From positions 14,277-77,924 of the forward strand of contig NW_008705613.1 of assembly GCF_000186865.1 (NCBI RefSeq): a stretch of DNA of 63,648 nucleotides, given 5' to 3'. This DNA is from Aureococcus anophagefferens. Its lineage: Eukaryota > Sar > Pelagophyceae > Pelagomonadales > Pelagomonadaceae. Both the position numbers and the translations under genes were made by a program. Below are positions 34,938 through 47,100 of the stretch, piece by piece; the first letter of the stretch is position 1; each line of letters starts with the position of its first letter. The notes below the pieces were generated by a model. That model was given only the letters and a program-made list of their open reading frames with translations, had not been told where the DNA came from and searched no databases.

Positions 34938-37906
34938 ATGTATGGCATCATGCATCCCGACTCTCGGAGTGTTCCCCCGCTACCGCCTCTGCGGGCGCGC
35001 ATACCAACCCTTGGTGCACCTTCTGCTCGCGCGCCCGCCGTAGAAGAAATGCACTACAATCAGAGGCCTCGAGGGGCGGTGTACGCATCTCCGCGGGTAA
35101 GCTCACCGCGTGCTGGGGGGCGCGAAGGAGTTGACGCGTCTTATCGCGGGTCAAGTTCTCAGCCGTCTAACAGCGATGAGAATATGAACCCTTTGCAAAG
35201 CTTTGATTCTGAGGATCCAAAAGTGGTAGTCACCTTGCGCGCTCGGATGCGAGATCTCATGCGTAGCGGGGTGGCCCTACGTCACGATGTAGATGAGATG
35301 CAAAGGCGCGAACATGAGTTGCGCACGCGCGCGCACGTGGCTTGGGCTGAGCAACGAGAACGTGTTGAGGCGACAAGACAGGAATGTGGGGCTGCGCTGA
35401 CTGACCTTCGCCAGGAGCTGCGTAGCCGCTTCGAGATGGCAGAGCGAAAGCAGTTAGATCTTTTACGCGAGGATAGGTACCAACTCAAGTGTCTTAATCC
35501 AAATTTAGACTGAGCTTAGTCGTGTAACTCTCAGCGGTTCCGCAGGTCAGAACAGGAGCGGATGCAGGCCGAGGTCGGCGAAATTCGTGGGACTGTGGCC
35601 GCCCTGCGCCAGGAGGCGCTCCGAGCCGAACAAATAGCACACCGGCGCGCTACTGAGGCATTCAATCAAGTTTCCGAGGCTGCCGAAGACGCTAAGCGGA
35701 CAGCATGGAATGCATCGCACGAGGTGCACGAGCGGGTCGAAGCTGCAATCAAGACTGTCGAGACAATCTCTCGAGAAGTTGAGCAAGTACAACGTGTTCA
35801 GGGGGGATTCAACCTGAGGATCGACGCCGAGCTCAAGGCTGGCCGCTTAGCGGTCGCACGCGCAACAGCCGCTGCGGGGCATGCAGACGCAGTCTCATCC
35901 GAGCCTGATATTGAGGTTTTGTATTTTTGGAGTTCGTTCCCCGGAATAATAGTCTATGTATGACAACAAATGGCGAGTTTTCAGCGGAATATGAATAATA
36001 TAGGTCGCCGGAACGGCAGAGCATGACGTCACAGCACGATTTCAGAGTGAGCTTGCTGCACTTGAATATCGTGTTACAGCAGATGTCGCCGCAACACGGG
36101 CGACCCTTCGAGATGAGGCGCTGCGGCGAGAACGGTCTACTAGCGACCAGGAAGCATCGTGGCGGCGCAGTGCCGACGCCACTGAGGCGCGCTTGCGATC
36201 TTGCGAGGAGAAACTTGCTACTTGCATCGCGGCAACTAGGAGGCGGGAAGTCCTCAAGATCAAGACTCCAACAACCAGTTCGGAACCAGAGACGGGGGAA
36301 CTTGGTTTGCGAGCCACTGCCTTTGCGGAGCTAGAAGGAGCACTCGAGCGCCGAGTCACACAAGGTCTCCAGGGGGTAGCATCGGGCATGGCGGCAGCCA
36401 TCGAACGCCTCGCATCAAGTTTGAGCGAAGCACGTGCCGAGATTTCTCGCGAAGGCGACGCACGACGCACACTAGAAGCATCTGTAACTCATGCTGTTGA
36501 ATCGGCGGTTTTTTGCGTCGCAAATGCGACGCGTGTTGAGATCGCCAAGCATACCGACGACGCATCGAGGCTCGAGGCTCAGATGCGTCGTGCTGATGCG
36601 CTCCATGGCGATCATGTCCAAGGTCGATGTGAACGTGTCGAAGAGGCATTGATATGTCGCGTGGCTGAGCGAGAGCGCGGACTACGCCTCGTGCGGACAG
36701 AGATTTCTCAGGCGACACATGTGCTGCTCGATGAACTTGCTCAAGAGCGCCATGCTCGCATTAGAGCAGCCGCAGTCGAAGCAGCCAACGCGAAACGTGC
36801 GCTCGCTGTATCGAGCCTAATGACTGACTCAAGACGACTGGCTGATAATGCTGAAACCCTTTCTACCATCAAGACCAGCATACGTGAACTCGACCATGCC
36901 TACCAGCTCCGTTTCGGTCAGGCCGCGAGCAGTGTTGACGCTCTCGCCGCAGTGACAAGCGCCCAGCTTAGCTGTGTAGAACGACTTGATCACCAGCGCT
37001 CTTCTCGCATGAGCGCACGGATGAGTGCCACCGAACAGGCTTTCCAAGAGATGGAGGACGACTTATTAGTCAGCACCACTGTGGAGCATATTGTTTCGAC
37101 GGTCGTTGATGCGCATCATGCAGCAGCAATTGACCGTGAGGCAGCAGCACGTGCGGCACAGGCTGCGCATGCAAATTTGACTGTGCACTTGCTCTTCGAC
37201 AAAATGGATACCGCACTTTCTGCTGGACAGCTGGTTGCTTCGGAAGATCGCAAACTTGCTTCATCGAGATATAATGAGCAGACAAAGACTCTGAGCTCCG
37301 TTGTGGAACAGATTGCGGTCCTGACGGAGAGCCTCCAGGACTCGGCCAGCAGAAGTCGAGAGCGGGCATTAACTACAGACAACACGATCAACGCTGTCGC
37401 CCGTGTCCTAAATCGCAGCCTTTGGGTTAAGTCCAGTATCGTGCATGCGGGAGTAGATGTCTCGAGCTACCTTTGCGCGTAGAAGTTTCATCAAATTCTG
37501 AAATTGAATGTAATCTTTTCTTCCCCAAGAATATCGGTCACGAACCTCGAATTGCTAGGTCTTAGCCATTCGGAACGAGGCTCGCGCGGCCGTCCAGAAT
37601 CTCGTAGATACTGTCGTCGATCGTCACGCCGAGGATGTTGCTCTGAGCTTAGCCGGGCAACACGCCGCTTTTGCTTCAAAGTTAGATGCAATGGCCGCGC
37701 TCGAGCGTAAGCGCAACGAAATCGTAGAGACACGGTTAGTCTACGCAGAAAATGCATTAGCAAAGGCAGTGGGTGACTGGGGTGCTGCTATCCAGGTTGC
37801 TTCCGATTCTATTGCTATACGAACAAGCGCACCTAGAAAAACGCCAGCGGCCAACGCCCACGTTCGCATGGTCTTCCCGCCAATACATCGCCCTGACCAA
37901 GGCTGA
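34938..37906 (+). CDS. Long coiled-coil protein, 892 residues
   Basis: Exons 34938-35476, 35546-35915, 36004-37425 and 37559-37906 sum to 2679 nt and close in frame; all three introns (69, 88 and 133 bp) are GT-AG with AG|G acceptors. The first 85 residues are Pro/Ser/Arg-rich and disordered. From there the protein is almost entirely alpha-helical with heptad-like Ala/Glu/Arg repeats (LRARMRDLMRSGVALRHDV, LRQEALRAEQIAHRRATEA, LDAMAALERKRNEIVETR). No motor, kinase or membrane segment is seen. It is likely structural or cytoskeletal, for instance a basal-body or flagellar-root component, but that is only a guess from composition. The name is unknown to me. Confidence 0.75.
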
Positions 37907-37954
37907 GAGTAAAACAAACGGTATTGGGAGCTTCAAGTACGGGCCGCCTTACGT

Positions 37955-38155
37955 GCGCCGCGCGCGCACGCCCCCGGGCATGGGAAACACAACGGAACTC
38001 AATTCGCGACTTGCCCCCCCGCGGCGCACGCGCACGCCCCCGGGCGTGGGAAACAACGGAACTCGGTTCGCGACTTGCCCCCCCGCGGCGCACGCGCACG
38101 CCCCCGGGCATGGGAAACAACGGAACTCGGTTCGCGACTTGCCCCCCCCCCCCTC
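37955..38155 (+). repeat. Minisatellite, about three units of 64-66 bp
   Basis: Units of CGCACGCCCCCGGGC-TGGGAAAC, AACGGAACTC, GGTTCGCGACTTGCCCCCCC repeated with few changes. They produce long false open frames on both strands. Confidence 0.9.
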
Positions 38156-39297
38156 GAAGGTGCGCTTTAGTGCCACATGCCCGGCGCTCTCTCTGCAGTG
38201 TCGGGTTCGGATCGCCATAGGAAGCCGCTGGGGTGCATCTCGGGTAATTGATTTGCCGGTGGTAGTCGGGCCCTCTCGAGGGACTTGAGGCCCGGCTCTG
38301 AGGAGGGTCCTCCAGTAGTGTGGCTTCCGTAGAAACCACCCGCAGTGACGCGTTCTAAGACGAGTCCAACGCGTTGGATGGGAATCCGATGTCCAATCCG
38401 ACCACTCGATGATCGCGTTCCGCGCGGCGGCCGCGCGTCGCTCCGCGGCCGCGTTCACGCGCGAATAAAACCCCGAAAACTGCACCTCCGGGGACGACCG
38501 GACAACCGAGCGACGACGCTCGCCGGCGTCCGTCGGCGGGGTGTCGGTGGCCATTTAAGTGGGAATAACCCCGGGTCGATAGCCGGAGAACACCACAGAG
38601 CACCATCGAAAGTCAACATCTCGTCAAGATGCCGACACTGTGGCACGATGCCATTTAGTGCACGCGATGATACGACCCAGGACCGCGGGAGCGAGGAGGC
38701 GGCGCGGGACACGGCGCGGCCGCGGACCGAGGACCTCGGGGACGGCGTTGCCTGACGGAGGCCGAGGCGTCCTCGCGGTCAAAACCAGGGCTCCAGGTCT
38801 CGCTCGTATTCTCACGCTCAAAGGTTGCGACGCAGGAGCCGTGCCGGTAGAGCCGGCCCCAGACGGAGCGCCAGAGGCGGTCGAACTCGGTCGGTCCCGG
38901 AGTGCCCCATAGCCTCTCCCGGACGCGCAAAGTGACCAGCTCCCGCCAGCACGGGATCGGCACGCCGCCGTGCCCGTGCATCAGGAATTCCGGGGCCTCG
39001 TAAGCCGGAGCTGCAGCCCAGAGAGGCCGCGGCCGCCAGACCTCCCAGGTGTAGATGGCCTCCTCGTCGTCGGGGTCGGGCTCGGGCGCGTTGATGCCGC
39101 CCCGAGGAAGGTCAGGGACAACGCCGGCGCGCCCTGGCCACGGCTCGGCCGCCGAGTGGCATGCCTCGTGCCGAAAGGCCGGGAGCTCGGGAGGCGGCGG
39201 TGGCGGCTCAGCAAGCAGCCACCATGAGAAAACGCTGAGCTCGATGCCCAGAGCAGAAGACGCCGTGCGCAAGGGGGCGCAGCGTCGAGATGAAAGA
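38156..39297 (-). other. GC-rich stretch with a possible unassigned coding frame
   Basis: A minus-strand frame, about 38655-39250, gives protein-like sequence: PAFRHEACHSAAEPWPGRAG, EEAIYTWEVWRP, then PCWRELVTLRVRERLWG and FDRLWRSVWGRLYRHG. It is Trp- and Arg-rich and resembles no family I know. Its upstream end runs straight into repeat family D. It could be a captured exon or part of a mobile element. Another frame at 38340-38554 (minus) is weaker. Confidence 0.3.
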
Positions 39298-39478
39298 AAG
39301 ATGATAGTAGCCTGAGTAGAATAGTGGTAGAGTAGCGTACTGTACCGCATCCGCGTATCCTCGTACAAAAGATACAAGTGAGCAACTAAGCTGGCATATA
39401 TCCACTCTATATATCCACTGCACTGTGAACCTCAAGCTAGTAAGAGAAGTATACCTTGAAGGGACAATTCCCGCTACA
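39298..39478 (-). repeat. Dispersed repeat, family D (copy 2)
   Basis: Reverse complement of 22704-22870, with the same order of blocks and few substitutions. It is followed at 39518 by a family-E copy and at 39648 by the start of family A. Confidence 0.85.
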
Positions 39479-39517
39479 AGAGACAGACAGCAAGGTCAGT
39501 CTTTGTTCTTTGCATAT

Positions 39518-39602
39518 CCTGTTGGGAATCAGGGCTGCTTAGCGGCCCCATCTCACTTTTCCACTTCCCGTCTAGGTCAGGAACACTGCCATTTCCCCTC
39601 AA
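39518..39602 (+). repeat. Dispersed repeat, family E (copy 3)
   Basis: CTGTTGGGAATCAGGGCTGC through GGAACACTGCCATTTCCCCT, closely matching 31440-31535. Here it sits directly after a family-D copy. This suggests D and E are parts of one element. Confidence 0.85.
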
Positions 39603-39670
39603 GAGGAGTTTACCTTGCTTCAGGCAGATTCAGGCTAGTTGGGAGATACGAAAGGCCAAGTGGACGGAAA

Positions 39671-39798
39671 CTTGGTCCGCCGATACAATTTGGGCCGACC
39701 GTACACGGATGGCTCGCAGTTAGTCTTATATACGGTCCGCTCAATCTTGGTCTGCTCAAACCGTTCATTCACAGTATAATTTCGCGACCGGACCAAGA
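39671..39798 (-). mobile_element. MITE-like inverted-repeat element, family F (copy 2)
   Basis: The ends CTTGGTCCG and CGGACCAAG are inverted, and the interior aligns to the reverse complement of 34555-34672. It ends about 55 bp before the start codon of the tandem SET gene. The left neighbour is a family-A fragment (GAAAGGCCAAGTGGACGGAA). Confidence 0.7.
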
Positions 39799-39853
39799 CT
39801 GAGCGGTGGTTCCCTAGTGTGGAGGAAAATACTTCTGAATAATTCATTATTCG

Positions 39854-42800
39854 ATGTTGTACTCTGCGTTGCTACAGCATGCTTTATCGTGGTGTCTTTT
39901 ATCGAGCTGTCTGGCATCCGAGGTGATTGACTGGTTGCGGTCTATGGGAGGGACCGCTCAAGGGCTGCAGTTGGCGGACTTCGCGGATATGGGTCGGGGT
40001 TTGAGATGCGGGGAACGTGTTTTGGCTGAATCTGTCGTTCTAGATGTACCACAAGAGCTTTTTTTTAGCGGAGATAGCGGTAACGCACTGGCTTCATCAT
40101 TTGGGGCGGATATCCTGCTAAGTGACAGCGAGGCGATTGCGTTCCAATTGTTGGTAGAGCGCGCAAAAGGTCAACAGAGTACATGGGCTCCATACCTCGA
40201 CATTTTACCAAGGTCTGCCGTGTTGACACCCAAGGCGTTCAGTAAGTCAGGCTTCGAAGCTCTGCAAGATAGCCTGTTCGTAGAAACAAATCTACAGTCT
40301 CACGGACTGACAGGTGTATCTGCTCCAGGGGTCCGCGGGAGCCTCAACCTTGCCGTCCGAAAAGCCTGTGGGGCATCAGAAGTTTCCAATCTCGGGGCAT
40401 GCATCGAGGCACATACTTCCAGTAAAGCATGGGCATGGGCTCTTTCTATCATCGACTCGCGCGCACTTACATTTAAAGGTGCACGCCACTTGATCCCAGT
40501 TGCAGATCTCGTGAACTACAAACCTCACCCACATGCCTCAACTCGACGATTTGCTTCTGGCGATTTTTTCCTCCAGCACCATAAATTGACGCCCACTAGT
40601 ATTAAGACGCTCAGTGACCGTACGTGTGAGCTGGGGGCGCAGTTTTTTGAGGATTATGGTGACAATCCCACGACAATTTATGTTGAGCACCACGGTCTAC
40701 TAAGCGGCGTAGAGTTGTGTCTTATGCAAGTATCATCCAATGTTCATACAAATAGCAAAGCAAATTATGAATCTGCGTAGGGTTCGTACCCAAGGAGGTG
40801 AACCCATTTGATTGTGTGCCCGTTTCTCTCCCGGCACTCAATCATGACTCAAATGAGCATGCGAATCGGTAAATGCGCATATGATGTATTTTATCACCAT
40901 CTACATCTTTCATAGGCGAATCGATATGCTCAAAGCTCTTGGCGTGCGTAGCATGCCACCCTCATGCTTCAAAGCATCGCTCGACGAGATCGATCCAAAC
41001 CTGCGGTATTTCTTGTGGGTCATCGACATGGATATGGAACAAATGGAAGCTTGCATTGCATCAATTGAGACTAGCTGCCAACAGCGCCTCGCGATTGATG
41101 CTCGAATCAACCCAGTGACGTAGGCCAACCTTCGCCAGACTGCGAGTATGCATTCACACCGCCACCACATGATGCCCCGGCGCTAGTCTCCAGTTTGTTG
41201 GATGTCGTCTCAAATCACCCCCTAACTCAAACGACGAGCATGGAGGATGATACACGCACGCTATCAAATGGTGGTTTGAGCAGAGATGTGTCTCTTGCTG
41301 TGCAGTTCCGTCGTTCTCGCAAGGCGCTTCTTAGCCAGCTTGTGTATGAAGCCGAAGGGGTGCTCGATGCAAATTCGAAGCCCAACTACCAGTCGAGCAT
41401 GCCAAAAGAGGTATCCGTAGCTGCAACTTGGAATCTTGTTCTTTCGCAGAATGGGACCCTCCTGCACCCGCTCGGGTTGCGAGTCCAGGCCTTCAACAGC
41501 TGGGCGAAGTCGATGAACTGGCCACAGCTTCACATTCAGGCAGCGGTACTTTCATCTCACGGTGGTCGCGTTGGCACGATAGCCACCAAAGCTTTATACA
41601 AGCGTGACGTCTACATTGAGATTCCCGAAAGCAGTCAGCTTTAGCGTAATATTTTGTTTTGTTTCTGACTCATTACATTTGCCTATCAGAATGAGGCATA
41701 CTTTCCATCCAGGTTGTCTCGGGATCAAGGCAGCTCGACGCGCGCTTGGCGCAGCTGCATTATATATGGACGACTTCCAGGCGCTCATCTTCCTCCTATT
41801 GAAGAACGTACTCGCAAATGTCGGGAATGACCCCGGGACCGCAGATGCAAATGAAAACATATTTGCCCCCTACCTTGCAAATGTCTGTGTGGTAGGAAAC
41901 ATTAATTTGGTTTCTCTTTTTCAGTTACACGAATAGACTGTAGATGTTTCACTTGAATCCCCCAGGCACTGCTGCCGGGTGTGGACCAAGTAGTGACAGC
42001 AGCGCTTGGTCTTAAGCCGAACAAGAAGGTAGACACATCCCTACTGCCCCCCTTACTTTGGGCAGAAACGGCAGAAGAAGCGCGTGCTCTTGCAATCGCA
42101 AGGCTCCAAGGCTCTGCACTCTCGGAGTCAGTGCCGGACTATGCGCGCCTGACAGCGTATAGAATGTTCTCTCTTACTTGATCTAATAATCCTGTGCAGG
42201 TTGCTTCGACCCGTCGATCTTACGAGGCAGTAATTGAGCGTGTGGGGATGGAGTCCCTTTCCAAGGTGATCCCTCGCGCAGAAATAGCTCTGAGTTGGTT
42301 TGCCTTCCGCTGGGCAGCTCAAACTCTGGATAGTCGCGCAATTTGGTGGAATGGACAGCGGCACTTGGTCCCCATGCTTGATCTCGTCAATGCAGCGGAT
42401 GCCAGCGAGATGCCAAGGACCGCGACAGTTCACAAGACCTCTGCGAGTCTGCACCGTGCTGAGCCAACTGCTGTCACGCCCGCAGCCTGGAAATTTGAAT
42501 CGGGGGATCAGCTTCTCGAAGATTATGGCCAACCAAATCATGTTCTTTTTCTGCCTCAACCAGCGCGCACTGGCGGGCAATACTCATCTACACTGGTGCT
42601 AATAGTGCACATGTTGATAGGTACCACGGTTTTGCGCTGGAATCAAACGATCATGACTGTGTGCGCATCGACCTGCATTTGGATCATGTTCCAGGTACGT
42701 CTGAGCTCTTAATTAACGGCTCGCCAGAATTCGACGTGATAAAACAGCGGCTCATATCCTTCGGCTTTCGGAGACTTGATTACACAGCCTGTGTCACGGC

Positions 42801-43062
42801 TAGCTCCCGCCAGCTTACTAGGGTGTACCAATTCATTGCTATCAAATATGGTCTACCTCATGTCATCCCCAACGTGGACACTGAAACTTACCTCGCTCTC
42901 TTGGGTGAAGTGGAAGACAGACTCGTGAGTTATGACTTGAAGACAAAGAGGAGCGGATTTCCCGAGATGCTCCTGAATGGCGAACTGCGCAACCTAAGGG
43001 CTCTCAGAAGCGACCTCACCGAATTAGCTTCTCAGAGCTGCTTTATCCCGCTTGTTCGTTGA
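39854..43062 (+). CDS. Tandem SET-domain (SETD3 / Rubisco-LSMT-like) protein
   Basis: Eight exons (39854-40694, 40781-40868, 40916-41119, 41194-41633, 41713-41882, 41966-42154, 42200-42564, 42621-43062) total 2739 nt, 912 residues, and close in frame. The first half reads ALSIIDSRALTF, HLIPVADLVNYK, AQFFEDYGDNPTTIYVEHHG and, across a junction, FVPKEVNPFDC; then a Rubisco-LSMT substrate-binding domain. The second half repeats the plan: IATKALYKRDVYIEIPESS, FAPYLA, LPPLLWAE, ALSWFAFRWAAQTLDSRAIW, HLVPMLDLVNAAD, QLLEDYGQPNH, YHGFAL, and a second helical domain. These families methylate lysine or histidine of specific proteins. The first 20 residues are hydrophobic and may be a signal or transit peptide. 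Introns 42155-42199 (45 bp) and 42565-42620 (56 bp) need GC donors; the others are GT-AG. Confidence 0.85.
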
Positions 43063-44139
43063 CTCCTTCCATACAAACCCAGCTTTGGCATGGTATGGCA
43101 GGCCATAGCTGGACGATTGTACTCTCAGGGCAAGAGCTTGCCATGTCTCCACAAAGCAAATAGGACCCCCATTGGATTAGTTGGCCCTGTGCGGATTGTC
43201 TTCTCACAGGATCGTCTTTTGCAAGCTGCCAAATTGGCTTCGAGCATTTTCCACAAGGTCAAGCGTCCAGCTGGAATATGTATCCTGGCTCGGCATGATT
43301 GTGCATCCGCTCTCTTACGTGGGGATTTCGGCTTGGTAATGGCTGGCACTAGCCTAAGGGTGCCATCCGGTTAATCAACCTACTTGGGTACCTTGCGCCC
43401 CCCCTCCTTCGCCGCAGCAAAGCGCGGCAAGTACGCCTGCCGCCGGCGATATCGCTCGGTGCCACCGGGGCGGCTTCGCCGCACCCTAAGCTAAGCGCTG
43501 CTCATCAGGGCGCACAGGGACAGCCGTCCCACGGGTCGTAACCGGAAGTGCCATTGTACTTGCCCAGGGAGGGTAGCCTACAGAGATTGAAGGTCCCACT
43601 TGGGGCAGCGATGGACCGACGATTTCCAGCGATAGTCGATGGCGGTGGTCTGCAATGTAGCTGGGCTGGGACCAAGTTATGTCATCAGGCGAGTTGGTCA
43701 TACACATACCTGGGTCTAAAACTGACATTTATGACGATGGCTACAAGCTTAACATCAAATTGCGCGCGGGCGATACTCCCTCGGGCATAGGCCCTTTACT
43801 CCTACTCAGGCGGCTTTACTCCCTAAACCCGGCACGCTTGGGGGCCAATGCTTCTCCTTGGCATGCGGAAGGGTCCTGGAGCGGAATACGGTCCATGCGG
43901 CACTCAGGTCGGCAGCAGTGGCTTTAGGATTGGACCTTGCTGACCACGTCAGAAGGAGGCTACTCTAGGTAGACTCGGGCAGGGTACCGCACAGACAAAC
44001 TGTCAGCGAGGTTTCTTCTGTCTCTGTCGTGCTTGTCTGGACCTGCGGGACTGTCCCGACTCTAGATATAGCTGGCGTAACTAGGCTGGCTGACTGTCTT
44101 GACTCTATAAAGCCCGGGATCTTTTCGTCTTGCCGCAAG
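43063..44139 (+). pseudogene. Gene-free stretch with a decayed recombinase-like fragment
   Basis: At 43679-43927 a plus-strand frame reads LVIHIPGSKTDIYDDGYKL followed by GPLLLLRRLY and WSGIRSMRHSG. This resembles the catalytic end of tyrosine recombinases of Crypton/DIRS elements (the KT-D turn). It is bounded by stops and too short for a working enzyme. An earlier frame at 43090-43374 (GPVRIVFSQDRLLQAAKLA ...) has no known family. The remainder holds no gene that I can support. Confidence 0.3.
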
Positions 44140-47100
44140 TCAACTCCGGCGAGGTGAAACAGGAGTCGCAGAGGCCACTGCACGAAGCAACGAGACAAGA
44201 TCTGCATGGGCAAGTTGCTGATCACACATGGTGGACTCTTTTTCAGATGTCATATTTTCCTCGAGAGCAGCCAGGGCCATTTGGGCCTCATGGCGTGCGT
44301 ATGCATCATTAGCACCAGCAAGCGCCACAAGTGCGTCAACGCCACCAGCCAAATACCTATCCGCGGAAGCGATGAAAACGAATATTTTGAATGAAATGGG
44401 CGCTCGCAACTTACACGTGCTCATGCGAATCCACTAGCGAGCACATGTTCACAAGCGCGGCGGCGCCAAGCCGGCGTATCCTCGCACTCTCACTTCCCAG
44501 GCTGCTGTCGCCAGCAGCATTTACGAGACTCGCGCATGCGCTGGCTTTATCACCAGCGAAGGCAACGCGCTTTGCACCACGATCAGTCGCCGTGAGGCTG
44601 GATAAGCATCTAAGTGCAGGTTCGCGTACTGCTAGTGGCTTATCGGCCCCTGATAGAGACACCAGATTTTTCAATGCCCCTGTAGCGGTTTCAACCAAGA
44701 TCCTATTCGAGTCGTGAAAATAGACCGCATTTGCAACAAGACATACAGCAAATGCACATTCTAGTAATGAGCAAGCATTTTGGCCCAATCTTGTGCTTAT
44801 TGTTTGACAACTAATTGCGCAATTCGTCAGGAGGCCAAGAAGAAATTGTCCGCAACGGTCTTGATTTGCACTATTGCACCATACGAGATTGGAGAGTGCC
44901 CAAAGTGCAGTTGCTCGTTCTGCACTGTTTTGATGCTCACTCGAGACAGACCACAGGGCTTCAACCGCTCCAAGATGACCAAGCTCATTCCGTAAATGTG
45001 AGTTACAAGCCAAGTTTCCTAGCAAGAGAGAGGCTGCACGCCTTGCTGTAGAGAGAGGTGCTGCACACAACATCACAAGGCGGCGAGCAAATGACCGAGG
45101 CAGCAAAACATGCAGACACGTGTGATGTGGTGATGCTGATAATGTTGCGTTCTCTACGCCATGCACAATCTCTATATGATTTGTGCCTACCAGCGCAAAT
45201 GTATTTGCAAGAGCATTTGCTGCGTTTGCCTGTATCAACGTTGCTTGATCGGCGTCAAGTAAGTCAATGGAGTGGCTGGAACTTAGAATCTGAAAGAGCA
45301 CTTCTAGGCCTCCCACTTCGATCAGCTTTTCGACATTTGGAGAGTGCAGGGGAAGTAAATTTGCAAGTGCACACGCGGCAGCCTCAATAATGTCACTGTT
45401 AGATGCACGAGAATCTCCTGGTAGAAACATACTTGACGAGCGTAAGATTTCCACAAGATCCTGAACCAATCCTGCGGCACCGAACGCCTCCTGGTTGCGT
45501 TGTTGTTGAAACGCCAAATTTGCTGCTGCCTACATGACACAGCGGTAAACGCGCAAAAGCGATAATCTCACTCTGGATTGCATGCATCACAGGCTAGAGC
45601 AACTACTTCTGGATTTGCGTGGCGGACAAGGCCGACGAGAGTAATTATCAACCCATCGACTTGTCCAAGCACGCCGGCGTTTTTTGCATCAAATGACACT
45701 CCCGCAAGGCCGCACGCGGCTGCAAGCACGCAATCATAATCGCGATCATGAGAAAACACCAAGAGAGTTTTGATTATTGGCGACACTGTTTTCGAGGGTT
45801 TTTCCCCGATCGGAGATTCATCGGGCATCAAGAGCCAAGCTGCGCTGGTTCTTACTAGATGTTGGATATTTGCGTAATTTGGTCCTTCAGATGTCCTTCT
45901 GCGGCGCAATGCCCATTGCCTGCGGGCTACGGCAACATCACGGGGATTCTCCGCATGAGAAACGACATCATCCACTCTTCCTACCAGCGGGTCACCATGT
46001 GAGGTTGCTGCGGAATGTGTGTTTGTAACAACTGCCTCTAGCTCTCTGCCAGACTGCGCGAGTTGGATACATGCTTTTGCACGAGACACAGCCACATCAA
46101 CCCAAAGCCGCCACTGCTCGCGGATGTCAGCCCCAAACGAACGACAGTCAGCATGCCCATTCCACGCCAATGAAGCAAGGGCCTTTGCGGCGAGACGACG
46201 GAGCTCGCGTCGTGGAGAGCGGCACATCGCAGCTAGGACAAGTGCTGCTCCATTGGCACCTGCATGATTCTAATTTGATCAAATCGGATAGTTGGCACGG
46301 CTATTTTTTACGCAATGCATTATTAAAGGTTCGGTGCGCGCCAGACATTGTGGCAAGTCGCTGGGCAAAAAATAGAAAAAGGGACGAAACGTCGATTCCA
46401 AGCGTATGTGCGGCTGTTGTTTGTCGCCAGACATCGAGGCGCAATGCTCGCTGAGCTTGCATGTCGAGTGTCTTCTGCTGGTCTAGTAAAGCTTCGCGGT
46501 GGACTAGCGCTGTTCTTGCACGAGAAAAGCTTGCGAGCATAGTATGAACCCAAAGCTCCAGGCGGGCCGAGTGTGCTCGCTCATAATATATTTCGTCGCG
46601 GGAGCGTGCACGCAGCTCGGCAAGTAATTTTGTCATTTTCAAAATTGCGAGGTCTCGTACTCTCCGCCGTGCCTCCTCAACACCGAGGCTATGCCTTAAA
46701 GCTTCAGAAAGTGCCTCATGCAATTCAATTTTGCACTTGCATGATGTGAGTCCATCTCGAAATTTTGTCTCGGCTACGTCTCGCCTAAGATCAGGTCTAG
46801 AAAACTACTTCAAATAATTTGTCATGCGCCGATGCAGGACTCGCGTGCTTCCCGAAGAGCGTCACGCCTTGACAATAATCTCTCGCTAGTCGCGCTCGCT
46901 TGCGCTGTTTTTGCCAACTGCTTTGCAGCCTCCGTAGCTTGAATGCCAGCATTAAGGGCTGCGTTTTGAATTCGCCTGCGTGATGCTCGTTCGTTTAGAA
47001 GCTGATGGTGCAGTTCAGCAATAGCGTAGCAACCACGACGATGGACATGCAATCGAGCATTGGCTGTAGATTCGATGCGCGAGATGGCATTGCTCTGCCT

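Noticed and set aside
37924..38554. Long open frames on both strands
   Set aside because: They are mostly the 64-66-bp minisatellite and flanking GC-rich DNA.
45777..46267. Plus-strand frames opposite the armadillo exons
   Set aside because: Antisense shadows of a spliced minus-strand gene with clear armadillo register.
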